Shown: positions 51,423-60,783 of the stretch, one piece after another
Position numbering within the stretch: position 1 is the stretch's first letter
How the letters are laid out: each line of letters opens with the position of its first letter
Origin: RGIG3002 sp964449325
GTDB lineage: Bacteria; Bacillota; Clostridia; Lachnospirales; Lachnospiraceae
NCBI GenBank assembly: GCA_964449325.1
Contig: CAYUYJ010000002.1
Span: 1 to 64,000 of the forward strand
Direction of reading: 5' to 3'
DNA length: 64,000 bases
Notes under the pieces: model-generated
The model's database searches: none
The model's input: only the letters and a program-made list of their open reading frames with translations
What the model was told of the DNA's origin: nothing
Program-made: the position numbers and the translations under genes

Positions 51423-52682
51423 ATGGATGGAATGCTATCCCAAGATGAGATTAACGCACTTTTGAACGGCATGGGTTCAGAAGATGCTGCAGATAATAAA
51501 CAGGATGATGAAGAAGTGAATGTAGCACGTAAGAAACCGATTGTGGATGCACCGGCAATTGACGAAAGCCTTCTGACCGATGTTGAAAAGGATGCAATTG
51601 GTGAAGTAGCCAATATTAGCATGGGCTCTTCCGCCACTACACTGTATTCTCTGGTTAGCCGAAAAGTTAATATCACAACTCCGGTTGTAACACTTGCTAA
51701 TTGGCAGACAGTTATTGATGATTATGTAAAACCCTGTGTTTTCATCCAAATCCGATATACTTTAGGATTAGATGGAACAAATATCTTGGTATTGAAGGAA
51801 CATGATGTAAAGGTTATTACTGACTTGATGATGGGTGGTGATGGAACCAATACGGATGGGGAACTCGGAGAATTACATTTGAGTGCGATTTCCGAGGCAA
51901 TGAATCAGATGATGGGAGCATCTGCTACTTCACTTTCCACAATGCTTGGTAAAATGATTGATATCAGTCCGCCGGAGGCTACGTTGATTGATGTCACGGA
52001 ATTTGCAAGAGGGGAAGATATTTCGCCGTTTTTGGGTGGAACTTTTGCAAAGATTTCTTTTAGAATGCAGATTGATGATTTGGTAGACAGTACGATTATG
52101 CAGTTGTATCCTATTGATTTTGCTAAATCGCTATATGATACGTTTATTGGTCAGAATTCGGCAGCTGCTCCTGCAGCGGAAGCACCAGCACCGGCGGCAG
52201 CACCTCAACCAGCACCGGCGCCTGCACCGACACCACAGCCAATGGATAATATGGGGGCAACACCTCAGATGACAATGCCGCAAAATGCGCAGATGGGTAT
52301 GGGAGTGCCACAGATGAACATGGGAATGCCACAAATGAATATGGGACAGATGGGTATGCCGATGATGGGGGTACCACAAATGCAGAATATGAATATTCAG
52401 CCGGCACAGTTCCAAAATTTTTCAAACAATTTCAATCCGTTGCAGAGCCAGGAAAATATGAATTTAATTATGGATGTTCCGCTTGAGGTTACGGTTGAAC
52501 TTGGCAGAACGAAGAAGAATATTTCCGACATTTTGGATTTTGCACCGGGTACTATTATTGAACTTGACAAAATTGCTGGAGAACCGATTGATGTTCTTGT
52601 AAACGGTAAATTTGTTGCAAAAGGTGAAGTAGTAGTAATTGAAGAAAGTTTTGGTATCAGAGTAACTGAAATTATAAAATAA
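51423..52682 (+). CDS. fliY: switch phosphatase FliY (FliN-type)
   Basis: A 419-residue FliY: an N-terminal CheY-P-binding peptide (MLSQDEINALLNG), a CheC-like phosphatase domain with both ExxN active sites (IGEVANISMGSS near 60, ISEAMNQMMGAS near 160), an Ala/Pro-rich then Met/Gln/Gly-rich linker (about 245-330) and a C-terminal FliN SpoA domain. It dephosphorylates CheY-P at the switch and completes the C ring. The linker repeats (MGMPQMN-like) are unusually methionine-rich. AACATGG start at 51423 after GAGGGGG. Confidence 0.96.
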   Translation: MDGMLSQDEINALLNGMGSEDAADNKQDDEEVNVARKKPIVDAPAIDESLLTDVEKDAIGEVANISMGSSATTLYSLVSRKVNITTPVVTLANWQTVIDDYVKPCVFIQIRYTLGLDGTNILVLKEHDVKVITDLMMGGDGTNTDGELGELHLSAISEAMNQMMGASATSLSTMLGKMIDISPPEATLIDVTEFARGEDISPFLGGTFAKISFRMQIDDLVDSTIMQLYPIDFAKSLYDTFIGQNSAAAPAAEAPAPAAAPQPAPAPAPTPQPMDNMGATPQMTMPQNAQMGMGVPQMNMGMPQMNMGQMGMPMMGVPQMQNMNIQPAQFQNFSNNFNPLQSQENMNLIMDVPLEVTVELGRTKKNISDILDFAPGTIIELDKIAGEPIDVLVNGKFVAKGEVVVIEESFGIRVTEIIK

Positions 52683-52704
52683 AAGAAAACAGGAGTGATG
52701 AAAC

Positions 52705-53067
52705 ATGGCGAAAAATATTTTAATTTGTGATGATGCAGCTTTTATGCGAATGATGATTAAGGATATTTTGACAAAGAATGGTTATAATGTTGCCGGAGAG
52801 GCAGAAAATGGTGCAAAGGCAGTTGAAAAATACAATGAGGTAAAACCGGATTTAGTACTTATGGATATTACCATGCCGGAAATGGATGGTATTCAGGCAC
52901 TGAAAAAAATTAAAGAGAATGACCCGAGTGCATTGGTTATCATGTGCTCTGCAATGGGACAGCAGGCAATGGTTATTGAATCCATTCAGGCAGGTGCAAA
53001 GGACTTTATTGTTAAACCATTCCAGGCAGACCGTGTACTGGAAGCTGTTCAGAAAGTAGTTGGATAA
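52705..53067 (+). CDS. cheY: chemotaxis response regulator CheY
   Basis: A 120-residue single-domain receiver. Asp9/Asp10 acidic pair, phosphorylation site Asp54 (LVLMDITMPEMDG), switch Ser82 and Lys104 are present. Phosphorylated by CheA (encoded at the right edge), it binds FliM and FliY to set rotation direction. AGGAGTG precedes ATG 52705. Position fliY-cheY-fliO is as in B. subtilis. Confidence 0.97.
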   Translation: MAKNILICDDAAFMRMMIKDILTKNGYNVAGEAENGAKAVEKYNEVKPDLVLMDITMPEMDGIQALKKIKENDPSALVIMCSAMGQQAMVIESIQAGAKDFIVKPFQADRVLEAVQKVVG

Positions 53068-53069
53068 GT

Positions 53070-53459
53070 ATGATACTTACCATGAAAAGTGGTATTGACA
53101 CTGCCGCTCAGTTTTTAACAATAGTAGTTATATTTCTTATTGTTCTTGGTCTTACATATGCAACAACGAAATGGATTGCAAATTATCAAAAGGTAAAAAA
53201 TGTAAATAACAATATAGAAGTTATAGAAGTTTCAAAAATAGCGGCAAATAAGTATATTGAGATTGTCAGATGCGGGGATAAGTATTTGGCAATTGCAATA
53301 TGCAAAGATACAGTAACCATGCTTTGTGAGTTGGAAAAAGAGCAGATTCTTTTGGACATGAAGCAAAGCCGAGAGCAAAACGGCTTTAAGGAAATACTTG
53401 AAAAGGCAAAGGTTACAGACATTCTGGAAAAAGCAAAAGACCTGAAAAATAATAAATAG
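53070..53459 (+). CDS. fliO: export-gate assembly factor FliO
   Basis: A 129-residue protein with one membrane helix (about 14-34: FLTIVVIFLIVLGLTYATT) and a small cytoplasmic domain (IEVIEVSKIAANKYIEIVRC) matching the FliO/FliZ family, which assists FliP ring assembly. Starts at ATG 53070, 2 bp after cheY; ATG 53082 is possible. Followed by fliP. Confidence 0.85.
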   Translation: MILTMKSGIDTAAQFLTIVVIFLIVLGLTYATTKWIANYQKVKNVNNNIEVIEVSKIAANKYIEIVRCGDKYLAIAICKDTVTMLCELEKEQILLDMKQSREQNGFKEILEKAKVTDILEKAKDLKNNK

Positions 53460-53473
53460 GCGGTTGGAGACTT

Positions 53474-54343
53474 ATGAGAAAAATTTTTTCCGGAAAGCAA
53501 ATTGTGAAAATAGTATGCCTGCTGCTTACAGTAGGCATATTGTGTATCAGTGACATAAAAACTGTTTATGCAGCAAACTATGAATCCAATTTAACCGGTG
53601 AGACAGAAAACAGAACCTATATAAATGAAGCGGGTTCTGCAGAGGATGCTGATGATTTACAGGAACTGAATATCGCGAATACAGTGACGATTACCTATAA
53701 TGATGGAAACGGTCAGCTTAACGGTACATTGCGTATATTGATTACTCTGACTTTGATTGCGCTTGCACCAACGTTAATCATTATGTTGACTTGTTTTACC
53801 AGAATTATTATTGTACTTCATTTTACAAGGGCTGCACTGAATACGCAAACTGCGCCACCTAATCAAATTTTGATTGGGTTAGCTTTGTTTCTGACCTTTT
53901 TCATTATGAGTCCAACGATTACACAGATTAATACGCAGGCAATTGTTCCCTTTGAAGCAGGAGAAATCACACAGGAAGAAGCTTTTGAAAAGGCCCTTGG
54001 ACCTATCAGACAGTTCATGTATAAATCCACGGAAATAAAGGATGTCAGGATGTTTATGGAATTGGACGAAGCGGAGTGGGATGGAGAAGATTTGGACTCG
54101 ATTCCGATACGAGTATTGATTCCGTCTTTTATTATCAGTGAGTTAAGGATTGCATTCAGTATAGGATTTATTATTTATATTCCGTTTATTGTAATTGATA
54201 TGGTAGTTGCTTCCACCCTTATGAGTATGGGTATGATGATGTTACCGCCGACAACGGTTTCCATGCCTTTTAAAATTTTACTGTTTGTGTTGGCAGATGG
54301 ATGGAATCTGATTATCGGAAGTCTGGTGAAAACATTCTACTGA
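53474..54343 (+). CDS. fliP: flagellar export gate protein FliP
   Basis: A 289-residue gate subunit with a cleavable signal (about 1-34, ending VYAANYES) and four membrane helices. Family motifs: TCFTRIIIVLHFTRAALNTQ, TAPPNQILIGLALFLTFFIM, IPFIVIDMVVASTLMSMGMM and MLPPTTVSMPFKI. FliP, FliQ and FliR build the export pore. GGTTGGAG precedes ATG 53474. Confidence 0.98.
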   Translation: MRKIFSGKQIVKIVCLLLTVGILCISDIKTVYAANYESNLTGETENRTYINEAGSAEDADDLQELNIANTVTITYNDGNGQLNGTLRILITLTLIALAPTLIIMLTCFTRIIIVLHFTRAALNTQTAPPNQILIGLALFLTFFIMSPTITQINTQAIVPFEAGEITQEEAFEKALGPIRQFMYKSTEIKDVRMFMELDEAEWDGEDLDSIPIRVLIPSFIISELRIAFSIGFIIYIPFIVIDMVVASTLMSMGMMMLPPTTVSMPFKILLFVLADGWNLIIGSLVKTFY

Positions 54344-54390
54344 CGAGGAAATACAAAATTCGGAGACTATGAAAGGAGCAGGTTGATAGG

Positions 54391-54660
54391 ATGACAATTG
54401 ATGACGTAACTGCCATAGCCGGTAATGCTTTGTATCTGATTATTAAAACGGCGGCGCCGGTGTTATTGGTATCTCTGGTTGTAGGTCTTCTGATTAGTAT
54501 TTTTCAGACGGTTACTTCTATACAGGAACAAACACTAACTTTTGTACCCAAAATTTTAGCAGTTTTTGTTGCTTTAATGATTTTAGGACATTGGATGTTA
54601 AACAGCTTGTCTGATTATATGATTCAATTATGGTCGGACTTTAGCGTATACGTCAGGTAG
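54391..54660 (+). CDS. fliQ: flagellar export gate protein FliQ
   Basis: An 89-residue, two-helix membrane protein: AGNALYLIIKTAAPVLLVSL and FQTVTSIQEQTLTFVPKILA are diagnostic. GAAAGGAG lies upstream of ATG 54391. It ends 6 bp before fliR. Confidence 0.97.
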   Translation: MTIDDVTAIAGNALYLIIKTAAPVLLVSLVVGLLISIFQTVTSIQEQTLTFVPKILAVFVALMILGHWMLNSLSDYMIQLWSDFSVYVR

Positions 54661-54666
54661 CAGATT

Positions 54667-55449
54667 ATGATAGATTACTCGTTTTCCATGGCGGAATTAG
54701 AATATTTTCTGCTGATTTTTACCAGGGTAACATGCTTTATATTTATCGCCCCTTTTTATGGAATGAGCAACACACCCAGAAGGGTAAAAATCGGATTAGG
54801 TTTTTTTGTTTCCATGTTGCTTGCAGCAAGTCTTACTCCTCACGAGGAAGTGGTATACCATTCGGTGGAAGGGTATGCGGTGATTGTTTTAAAGGAAGCA
54901 GTTACAGGATTCTTAATAGGATTCGGTGCCAATATATGTATGTCCATTACTGCATTGGCTGGACAGATTGTGGATATGGATATCGGTCTTGCCATGGCAA
55001 CCGTTATGGATCCGACAACCAAAGAACAGACCAGTATTTCAGGTGCTTTTTATCAGTATATTATTATGCTGATGCTGCTTGTCAGTGGTATGTACCGCTT
55101 TATTTTGCAGGCACTTATTGATACTTATGAGCTGATACCGGTAAACGGTGCGGTGTTTAGGGAAGATGCATTGCTTACAGCGATGCTCAAATTTATGTCA
55201 GATTATATCATAATCGGTTTTCGGATATGTCTGCCGGTTTTTATTGTTATATTACTTTTGAACGTAGTATTGGGAATACTTGCAAAAGTTTCTCCCCAGC
55301 TGAATATGTTTTCCGTAGGTATTCAGATTAAGATTTTAGTCGGACTTGCCGTGATGTTTTTGACGGTAGGTATGCTGCCTAGTGCGGCAAACTTTATTTT
55401 TACAGAAATGAAAAAGATGATGGTTGCTTTTGTGGAGGGCATGATGTGA
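54667..55449 (+). CDS. fliR: flagellar export gate protein FliR
   Basis: A 260-residue membrane protein with about six helices; FTRVTCFIFIAPFYG, RRVKIGLGFFVSML, MLLVSGMYRFILQAL and LGILAKVSPQLNMFSVGIQI match FliR. The last codons overlap the flhB start (ATGTGA), coupling the two gate components. Confidence 0.97.
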   Translation: MIDYSFSMAELEYFLLIFTRVTCFIFIAPFYGMSNTPRRVKIGLGFFVSMLLAASLTPHEEVVYHSVEGYAVIVLKEAVTGFLIGFGANICMSITALAGQIVDMDIGLAMATVMDPTTKEQTSISGAFYQYIIMLMLLVSGMYRFILQALIDTYELIPVNGAVFREDALLTAMLKFMSDYIIIGFRICLPVFIVILLLNVVLGILAKVSPQLNMFSVGIQIKILVGLAVMFLTVGMLPSAANFIFTEMKKMMVAFVEGMM

Positions 55450-56555
55450 TATTAGAATATAATTTGCAGTTCTTCGCAGAAGGACAGGGCGGAGAAAAAA
55501 CTGAGCCTGCCACACAAAAGAAGTTAACGGATGCGAGAAAAGAAGGTCAGGTGGCAAAAAGCCGTGAAATTGCTAATGGCATGGGATTACTGGCACTGTT
55601 CCTTGTTTTGAAATTCTGGGTAGGTAATATGGGCACTGAGTTTTTGCAGTTGTTTTCGGGGGTCTACAATAAGATTCCTGAAACGGTAAAAATGTATGGC
55701 GGAAATGTGCCGAAAACGGATATGTTTGCTATCCTGCAATATGCCGTTGTACGTCTTTTGATTATTGTGCTGCCCATATTTTTGGTTGGTTTTCTGGTTG
55801 CTTTTTTGAGTGATGCTGTACAAATAAAATGGCAGATTACGGGGAAGCCGCTAAAGCCTAAATTTAATAAGTTGAGTCCAATCAGTGGAATAAAACGAAT
55901 TTTTTCGGTAAATTCCATTGTTGAATTAATAAAATCCATTGCAAAAATTATTTTGATAGTGTTTGTCGCCTATTCTTATTTGAAGGGCGAAAAAGAGAAA
56001 CTGTTTTTACTCTATGAAATACCGCTTATGCAGGCAATTCAGCTTTGCGGGGAACTGGTGATAGGACTGGGAATCCGCATATCCATGGTTTATATGATTA
56101 TTGCCTTTGCGGATTTTGCTTATCAGAAGTTCAAATTTGCCAAAGATATGCGAATGACGAAGCAGGAAGTGAAAGAGGAGTATAAACAACAGGAAGGTGA
56201 TCCGCAGATTAAGGGAAAAATCCGCCAGAAGATGCGGGAAGCATCACAGAGAAGAATGATGCAGGATTTACCCAAAGCAGATGTGGTTATTACGAACCCG
56301 ACTCATTATGCGGTGGCAATTAAGTATGATCCGGAACAATATGATGCGCCGATTGTACTTGCCAAAGGAGAAGATTACCTTGCACAGAAGATTAAAGAAA
56401 AAGCAAGAGAAAATAACATTGAGATTGTAGAAAATAAGCCGCTTGCCAGAATGTTGTATGCCAATGTGGAGGTGGGACAGGCAATTCCGCCGGAGTTGTA
56501 TCAGGCAGTGGCGGAGGTACTTGCTTTTGTATATCATTTACAGGGAAAAGTGTAA
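55446..56555 (+). CDS. flhB: export switch protein FlhB
   Basis: A 369-residue protein with four membrane helices and a cytoplasmic domain that self-cleaves at Asn284-Pro in NPTH (VVITNPTHYAVAIKYD). FliK interaction with this domain switches secretion from hook to filament. The N-terminus EKTEPATQKKLTDARKEGQV is typical. It starts at GTG 55446 overlapping the fliR stop, with GGAGGG 5 bases upstream. Confidence 0.98.
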   Translation: MILEYNLQFFAEGQGGEKTEPATQKKLTDARKEGQVAKSREIANGMGLLALFLVLKFWVGNMGTEFLQLFSGVYNKIPETVKMYGGNVPKTDMFAILQYAVVRLLIIVLPIFLVGFLVAFLSDAVQIKWQITGKPLKPKFNKLSPISGIKRIFSVNSIVELIKSIAKIILIVFVAYSYLKGEKEKLFLLYEIPLMQAIQLCGELVIGLGIRISMVYMIIAFADFAYQKFKFAKDMRMTKQEVKEEYKQQEGDPQIKGKIRQKMREASQRRMMQDLPKADVVITNPTHYAVAIKYDPEQYDAPIVLAKGEDYLAQKIKEKARENNIEIVENKPLARMLYANVEVGQAIPPELYQAVAEVLAFVYHLQGKV

Positions 56556-56588
56556 AGTTTCGGATAGAGTGTTTAGGAGGAACATGGG

Positions 56589-58622
56589 ATGAAGAAAGCA
56601 GATATAGGAATAGCGTTATACATACTGGCTGCTTTTGCCATGATGATTATTTCCATTCCGTCATGGTTGTTAGATATTTTTCTTGCAATTAATATGGCAA
56701 TTGCATTTACCGTCATGTTTGGTTGTATGTTTTCAAAAGAAGTTCTGGATTTGTCATATTTCCCGACGATTCTTTTGTTTACAACTATTTTCCGTATTTC
56801 GCTTAATATTTCTTCCACGAAGCTGATTCTGATAACCGGTGATCCGGGGAATGTAGTTGCAACCTTCGGAGAATATGTAGGCGGCGGTAATCTGGTTATC
56901 GGCGTTATCGTATTTATCATTTTGATTGTAATTCAGTTTATGGTTATCAATAAAGGTTCCGAACGTGTGGCTGAGGTAACGGCAAGATTTACCTTGGATG
57001 CAATGCCGGGTAAGCAGATGGCGATTGATGCGGACTTGAATACCGGAGCAATTACGGATGCGGAAGCCAAAATCCGTCGGGATAAAATTCAACAGGAATC
57101 TTCTTTCTTTGGCTCCATGGATGGTGCTGTTAAGTATGTAAAAGGAGATGCCGTTGCGGGATTAATTATTACTGCCGTTAATATTATCGGCGGCATCGCC
57201 ATGGGGGTTGTCGACCAGGGGATGGAATTGAGTGCGGCTCTGGATAAATATACGATTCTGACAATCGGTGACGGACTTGTCAGTCAGATACCTTCTCTGT
57301 TAATTTCGTTGTCCACCGGTATTTTGGTTACAAAAGGCTCTAAGGATGCTGATTTCGGTTCGGTTTTGGTGGGACAGCTTTTCGGTATTCCGAAGGTTTT
57401 ATATCTTGTTGGTGGAACCCTGATGGTTCTCGGAATTGTTACACCGCTGAATACCATTTTGTTTGTGGCGTTGGGTGCAGTATTTATCCTTGTCGGCAGA
57501 ACCACGGCCGGAACAATTGAAACGGCAAATATTGAAGCGGAAGTGGATATGGATGAGGCGGCTGCAGATGAAATCAGGCAACCGGAGAATGTAACCAGTC
57601 TGTTGCAGGTAGATCCGATTGAATTGGAATTCGGTTATGGTATTATTCCATTAGCGGATGCTAATCAGGGGGGTGACTTGTTAGACCGTGTTGTTATGAT
57701 TCGTAGACAGATTGCCTTGGAACTTGGTACCGTTGTACCGATTATCCGTCTGCGTGATAATATTCAGTTAAACCCGAATCAGTATATAATTAAGATTAAA
57801 GGAATTCAGGTTAGTGAAGGGGAAATTTTATTTGACCATTATATGGCGATGAATCCGGGATTTGTGGAAGAGGAAATTACCGGTATTCCGACCTTTGAAC
57901 CATCTTTCCATTTACCGGCCATCTGGATTACGGAAAGCCAGAGAGAGCGTGCGGAGAGTCTTGGATATACGGTGGTTGATCCGCCGTCTATCATTGCAAC
58001 GCATTTGACGGAAATTATCAGACAGTATATTGATGAGTTACTGACCAGACAGGATGTACAGCAGCTCGTGAATAATCTGAAAGAAAGCAATCCTTCCCTT
58101 ATTGAGGAACTGACACCGAAGCTTTTGGGACTCGGTGAGATTCAGAAGGTGCTTCAGAATCTGTTAAGAGAGGGAATTTCGATTCGTGATTTACTTACGA
58201 TTTTTGAAACTCTTGCGGATTATGCACCAACCACAAGGGATACGGATATTTTGACCGAATATGTCAGACAAAGTTTAAAACGTGCTATTTCCAGCAAGTA
58301 TTTTGGCGGAAATGAAACTACCAGTGTAGTAACTTTAGATCCGAAGATTGAACAGGAAATCATGGGAAGCGTAAAACAGACAGAGCAGGGAGCGTACCTG
58401 AATCTGGATCCGGAAAGGACAAAAGCAATTATGTCTTCCGTAGGCGGGGAAGTGCAAAAACTGGAAAACTTAGGAAAAAATCCGATTGTAATAACGTCTC
58501 CTATTGTTAGAATGTATTTTAAGCGGTTGACGGAAGATTATTTTAAAGATTTGATTGTTGTTTCTTATAATGAAATCGAATCGAATGTAGAATTACAGTC
58601 TGTAGGGATGGTGACAGCTTAA
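56589..58622 (+). CDS. flhA: flagellar export gate protein FlhA
   Basis: A 677-residue FHIPEP family protein: eight membrane helices in the first about 310 residues, the cytoplasmic linker motif RFTLDAMPGKQMAIDADLN with the conserved charge-coupling Asp region, and a C-terminal substrate-docking ring (RLRDNIQLNPNQYIIKIKG). AGGAGG precedes ATG 56589. Its stop overlaps the flhF start (TAATG). Confidence 0.98.
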   Translation: MKKADIGIALYILAAFAMMIISIPSWLLDIFLAINMAIAFTVMFGCMFSKEVLDLSYFPTILLFTTIFRISLNISSTKLILITGDPGNVVATFGEYVGGGNLVIGVIVFIILIVIQFMVINKGSERVAEVTARFTLDAMPGKQMAIDADLNTGAITDAEAKIRRDKIQQESSFFGSMDGAVKYVKGDAVAGLIITAVNIIGGIAMGVVDQGMELSAALDKYTILTIGDGLVSQIPSLLISLSTGILVTKGSKDADFGSVLVGQLFGIPKVLYLVGGTLMVLGIVTPLNTILFVALGAVFILVGRTTAGTIETANIEAEVDMDEAAADEIRQPENVTSLLQVDPIELEFGYGIIPLADANQGGDLLDRVVMIRRQIALELGTVVPIIRLRDNIQLNPNQYIIKIKGIQVSEGEILFDHYMAMNPGFVEEEITGIPTFEPSFHLPAIWITESQRERAESLGYTVVDPPSIIATHLTEIIRQYIDELLTRQDVQQLVNNLKESNPSLIEELTPKLLGLGEIQKVLQNLLREGISIRDLLTIFETLADYAPTTRDTDILTEYVRQSLKRAISSKYFGGNETTSVVTLDPKIEQEIMGSVKQTEQGAYLNLDPERTKAIMSSVGGEVQKLENLGKNPIVITSPIVRMYFKRLTEDYFKDLIVVSYNEIESNVELQSVGMVTA

Positions 58623-59884
58623 TGATAATCAAAAAATTCTTAGCAAAAACTGAAGAAGAAGCCATGGCAGAGGCAAAACGCGAACTGGGTGACGGTGTCG
58701 TATTGATGAATGTAAAACAGGTAAAAAAAGGTGGTTTCCTTGGAATGATGCAGAAACAAATGACGGAAATCACGGTGGCATTGGAGGAAGAGAGCGAGAG
58801 AAAAGCCAAGGCTGCGGCAAGTGAGAATGCTATGAAGGAGGCAGTTTCAGCAGTGGCACAGGTCGCTGCCAAAGCGGCTGAGCCTGTTAAATTTACGGTA
58901 AAGCCGGAAAACATACAGCAACAGGAAGTGCCGGCACAAAAGAACAGACTGGCAGAGACGCTGGACTATATTGAGAGGAAGGAAAATACTGCCATTCAGG
59001 AAAAACTGGATAGTCTGCAGTCTCTCTTGGAGCAGACTTTACAGCCACAGGTACAGGAAGAAGAGAAACAGGAAGAAGAAAATGAAATGATGGTATTTAG
59101 AAAGCTTCTTTACAATACCATGCTGGATAATGAAGTAAAAGAGATCTATGCGAACCAGATTATGGAGGAGGCAGATAAGGTAGTACAAAAGCCTAATACG
59201 CCGGTAGATTTCATTTTATCAACGGTTTATCAGAAGATGATATTAAAATGCGGCAAGCCAGAGGGCATCGTGCCGGCAAAAAACAATCCAAAATTTATCT
59301 TTTTCATAGGTCCTACCGGAGTGGGAAAAACAACCACGATTGCTAAGATTGCATCCAGATTCTGTTTGGATGAAAAGCGGAAAATTGCAATGCTTACCTG
59401 CGATACTTATCGTATTGCAGCAGCAGAGCAGTTAAGGACTTATGCCAATATTTTGGAAATCCCTTTTAAAATCATCTATACGGTGGACGAAATGAAGGAA
59501 GCTGCCGTACAGTTTAAAGAATATGATTATATTTTTGTGGATACCGCAGGACATTCTTTCCAGAATGAGGAGCAGAAGGAGGCGGTCAGAGAATTTGTGC
59601 ATTCTGTAGAAGGAATGGCAGAAACAGAAACATATCTGGTTGTAAGTGCAACGACAAAATATCATGATTTAGAGCGGATTGCAGATGCCTATCAATCAGT
59701 TGCCGAATATAAGTTGATTTTCACTAAACTGGATGAGACAACAACGTTAGGAAGTCTTTTCAATCTGCACCTTCATACAGGAGCTCCGTTGTCTTATGTA
59801 ACCTGTGGTCAGAATGTACCGGATGATATTGAAAAATTCAATCCGCAAAAGACAGTGAAAAATCTTCTTGGAGGAAAACGTTAA
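58622..59884 (+). CDS. flhF: flagellar placement GTPase FlhF
   Basis: A 420-residue SRP-type GTPase. N-terminal basic/B domain with coiled Glu/Lys linker (about 1-150), N domain, then G domain with GPTGVGKTTT at 230-239, DTYRIAAAEQLR, DTAGHSFQ and TKLDETTTLG. It fixes number and position of flagella together with FlhG and helps target FliF. ATG 58622 is shared with the flhA stop; GGATGGTGAC lies upstream. Confidence 0.97.
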   Translation: MIIKKFLAKTEEEAMAEAKRELGDGVVLMNVKQVKKGGFLGMMQKQMTEITVALEEESERKAKAAASENAMKEAVSAVAQVAAKAAEPVKFTVKPENIQQQEVPAQKNRLAETLDYIERKENTAIQEKLDSLQSLLEQTLQPQVQEEEKQEEENEMMVFRKLLYNTMLDNEVKEIYANQIMEEADKVVQKPNTPVDFILSTVYQKMILKCGKPEGIVPAKNNPKFIFFIGPTGVGKTTTIAKIASRFCLDEKRKIAMLTCDTYRIAAAEQLRTYANILEIPFKIIYTVDEMKEAAVQFKEYDYIFVDTAGHSFQNEEQKEAVREFVHSVEGMAETETYLVVSATTKYHDLERIADAYQSVAEYKLIFTKLDETTTLGSLFNLHLHTGAPLSYVTCGQNVPDDIEKFNPQKTVKNLLGGKR

Positions 59885-60778
59885 ATGGATCAGGCCGAAC
59901 AGTTACGGAATATTATTAAGGCGAAAAACCAGTTGCACGGAAAACCTGCTGCAAGGGTTATTACGGTAACAAGCGGCAAGGGAGGCGTCGGAAAATCCAA
60001 TACGGCGATTAATCTGGCGGTGCAGTTTAAAAAAGAGGGGAAAAGGGTTGTTATTTTAGATGCGGACTTCGGACTTGCCAATATTGAAATCATGTTTGGA
60101 GCGGTACCGAAGTATAATTTTAGCGATTTAGTTAATAAGGGAAAGAATATTAAAGAGATTATTACCTGGGGACCTATGGAGGTCGGTTTTATTTCCGGAG
60201 GTTCCGGAATCACGGGTCTTGCTAATATGGATAAGGACAGTTTGAATTATATTATTCAAAATATGACGGAACTGGACGCGATTGCAGATGTTATTATTAT
60301 TGATACCGGAGCCGGAATTTCAGATACGGTAATGGAATTTCTGGTGTCAAGCGGCGAAATTCTGCTTGTAACCACACCGGAGCCTACTTCAATCACAGAC
60401 TCCTATTCGCTCATAAAAGCATTGCATATGCACCCGCAGTTTTCAAAAGAAAATACACAGGTAAAGGTCATTGCAAACCGGGTGGATAAAGAAACAGAGG
60501 GAGCGGTTTTGTTTGAGAAACTTCATTGTGTAGTGGAGAAATTCTTGGAAGTGCCGATATCTTATTTGGGAGCAGTCCCACAGGACAATCAGCTTGTACA
60601 GGCAGTTATGCAGCAAATGCCTGTATCGATTCAAAATCCGAAAGCAAAATCAGCAATTGCTTATGAGAAAATTGCGGCAAAGCTGTTGGAAAAGGAGGAA
60701 GCAAAACAATCTGCCAAACGGGGAATGGCAGCATTTTTTTCACATATTATGGCGGGAAAAAGAATGGAATTGAGGTAA
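59885..60778 (+). CDS. flhG: flagellar number regulator FlhG (MinD-like ATPase)
   Basis: A 297-residue ParA/MinD-family ATPase: deviant Walker A KGGVGKS at 32-38, LDADFGLANIEIMFG, and VIIDTGAGIS. It stimulates FlhF GTPase and restricts flagellar number, and couples C-ring assembly. The ATG directly follows the flhF stop with TGGAGG upstream. A membrane-targeting-type basic C-terminus (ending KRMELR) is present. Confidence 0.96.
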   Translation: MDQAEQLRNIIKAKNQLHGKPAARVITVTSGKGGVGKSNTAINLAVQFKKEGKRVVILDADFGLANIEIMFGAVPKYNFSDLVNKGKNIKEIITWGPMEVGFISGGSGITGLANMDKDSLNYIIQNMTELDAIADVIIIDTGAGISDTVMEFLVSSGEILLVTTPEPTSITDSYSLIKALHMHPQFSKENTQVKVIANRVDKETEGAVLFEKLHCVVEKFLEVPISYLGAVPQDNQLVQAVMQQMPVSIQNPKAKSAIAYEKIAAKLLEKEEAKQSAKRGMAAFFSHIMAGKRMELR

Positions 60779-60783
60779 AGTAT

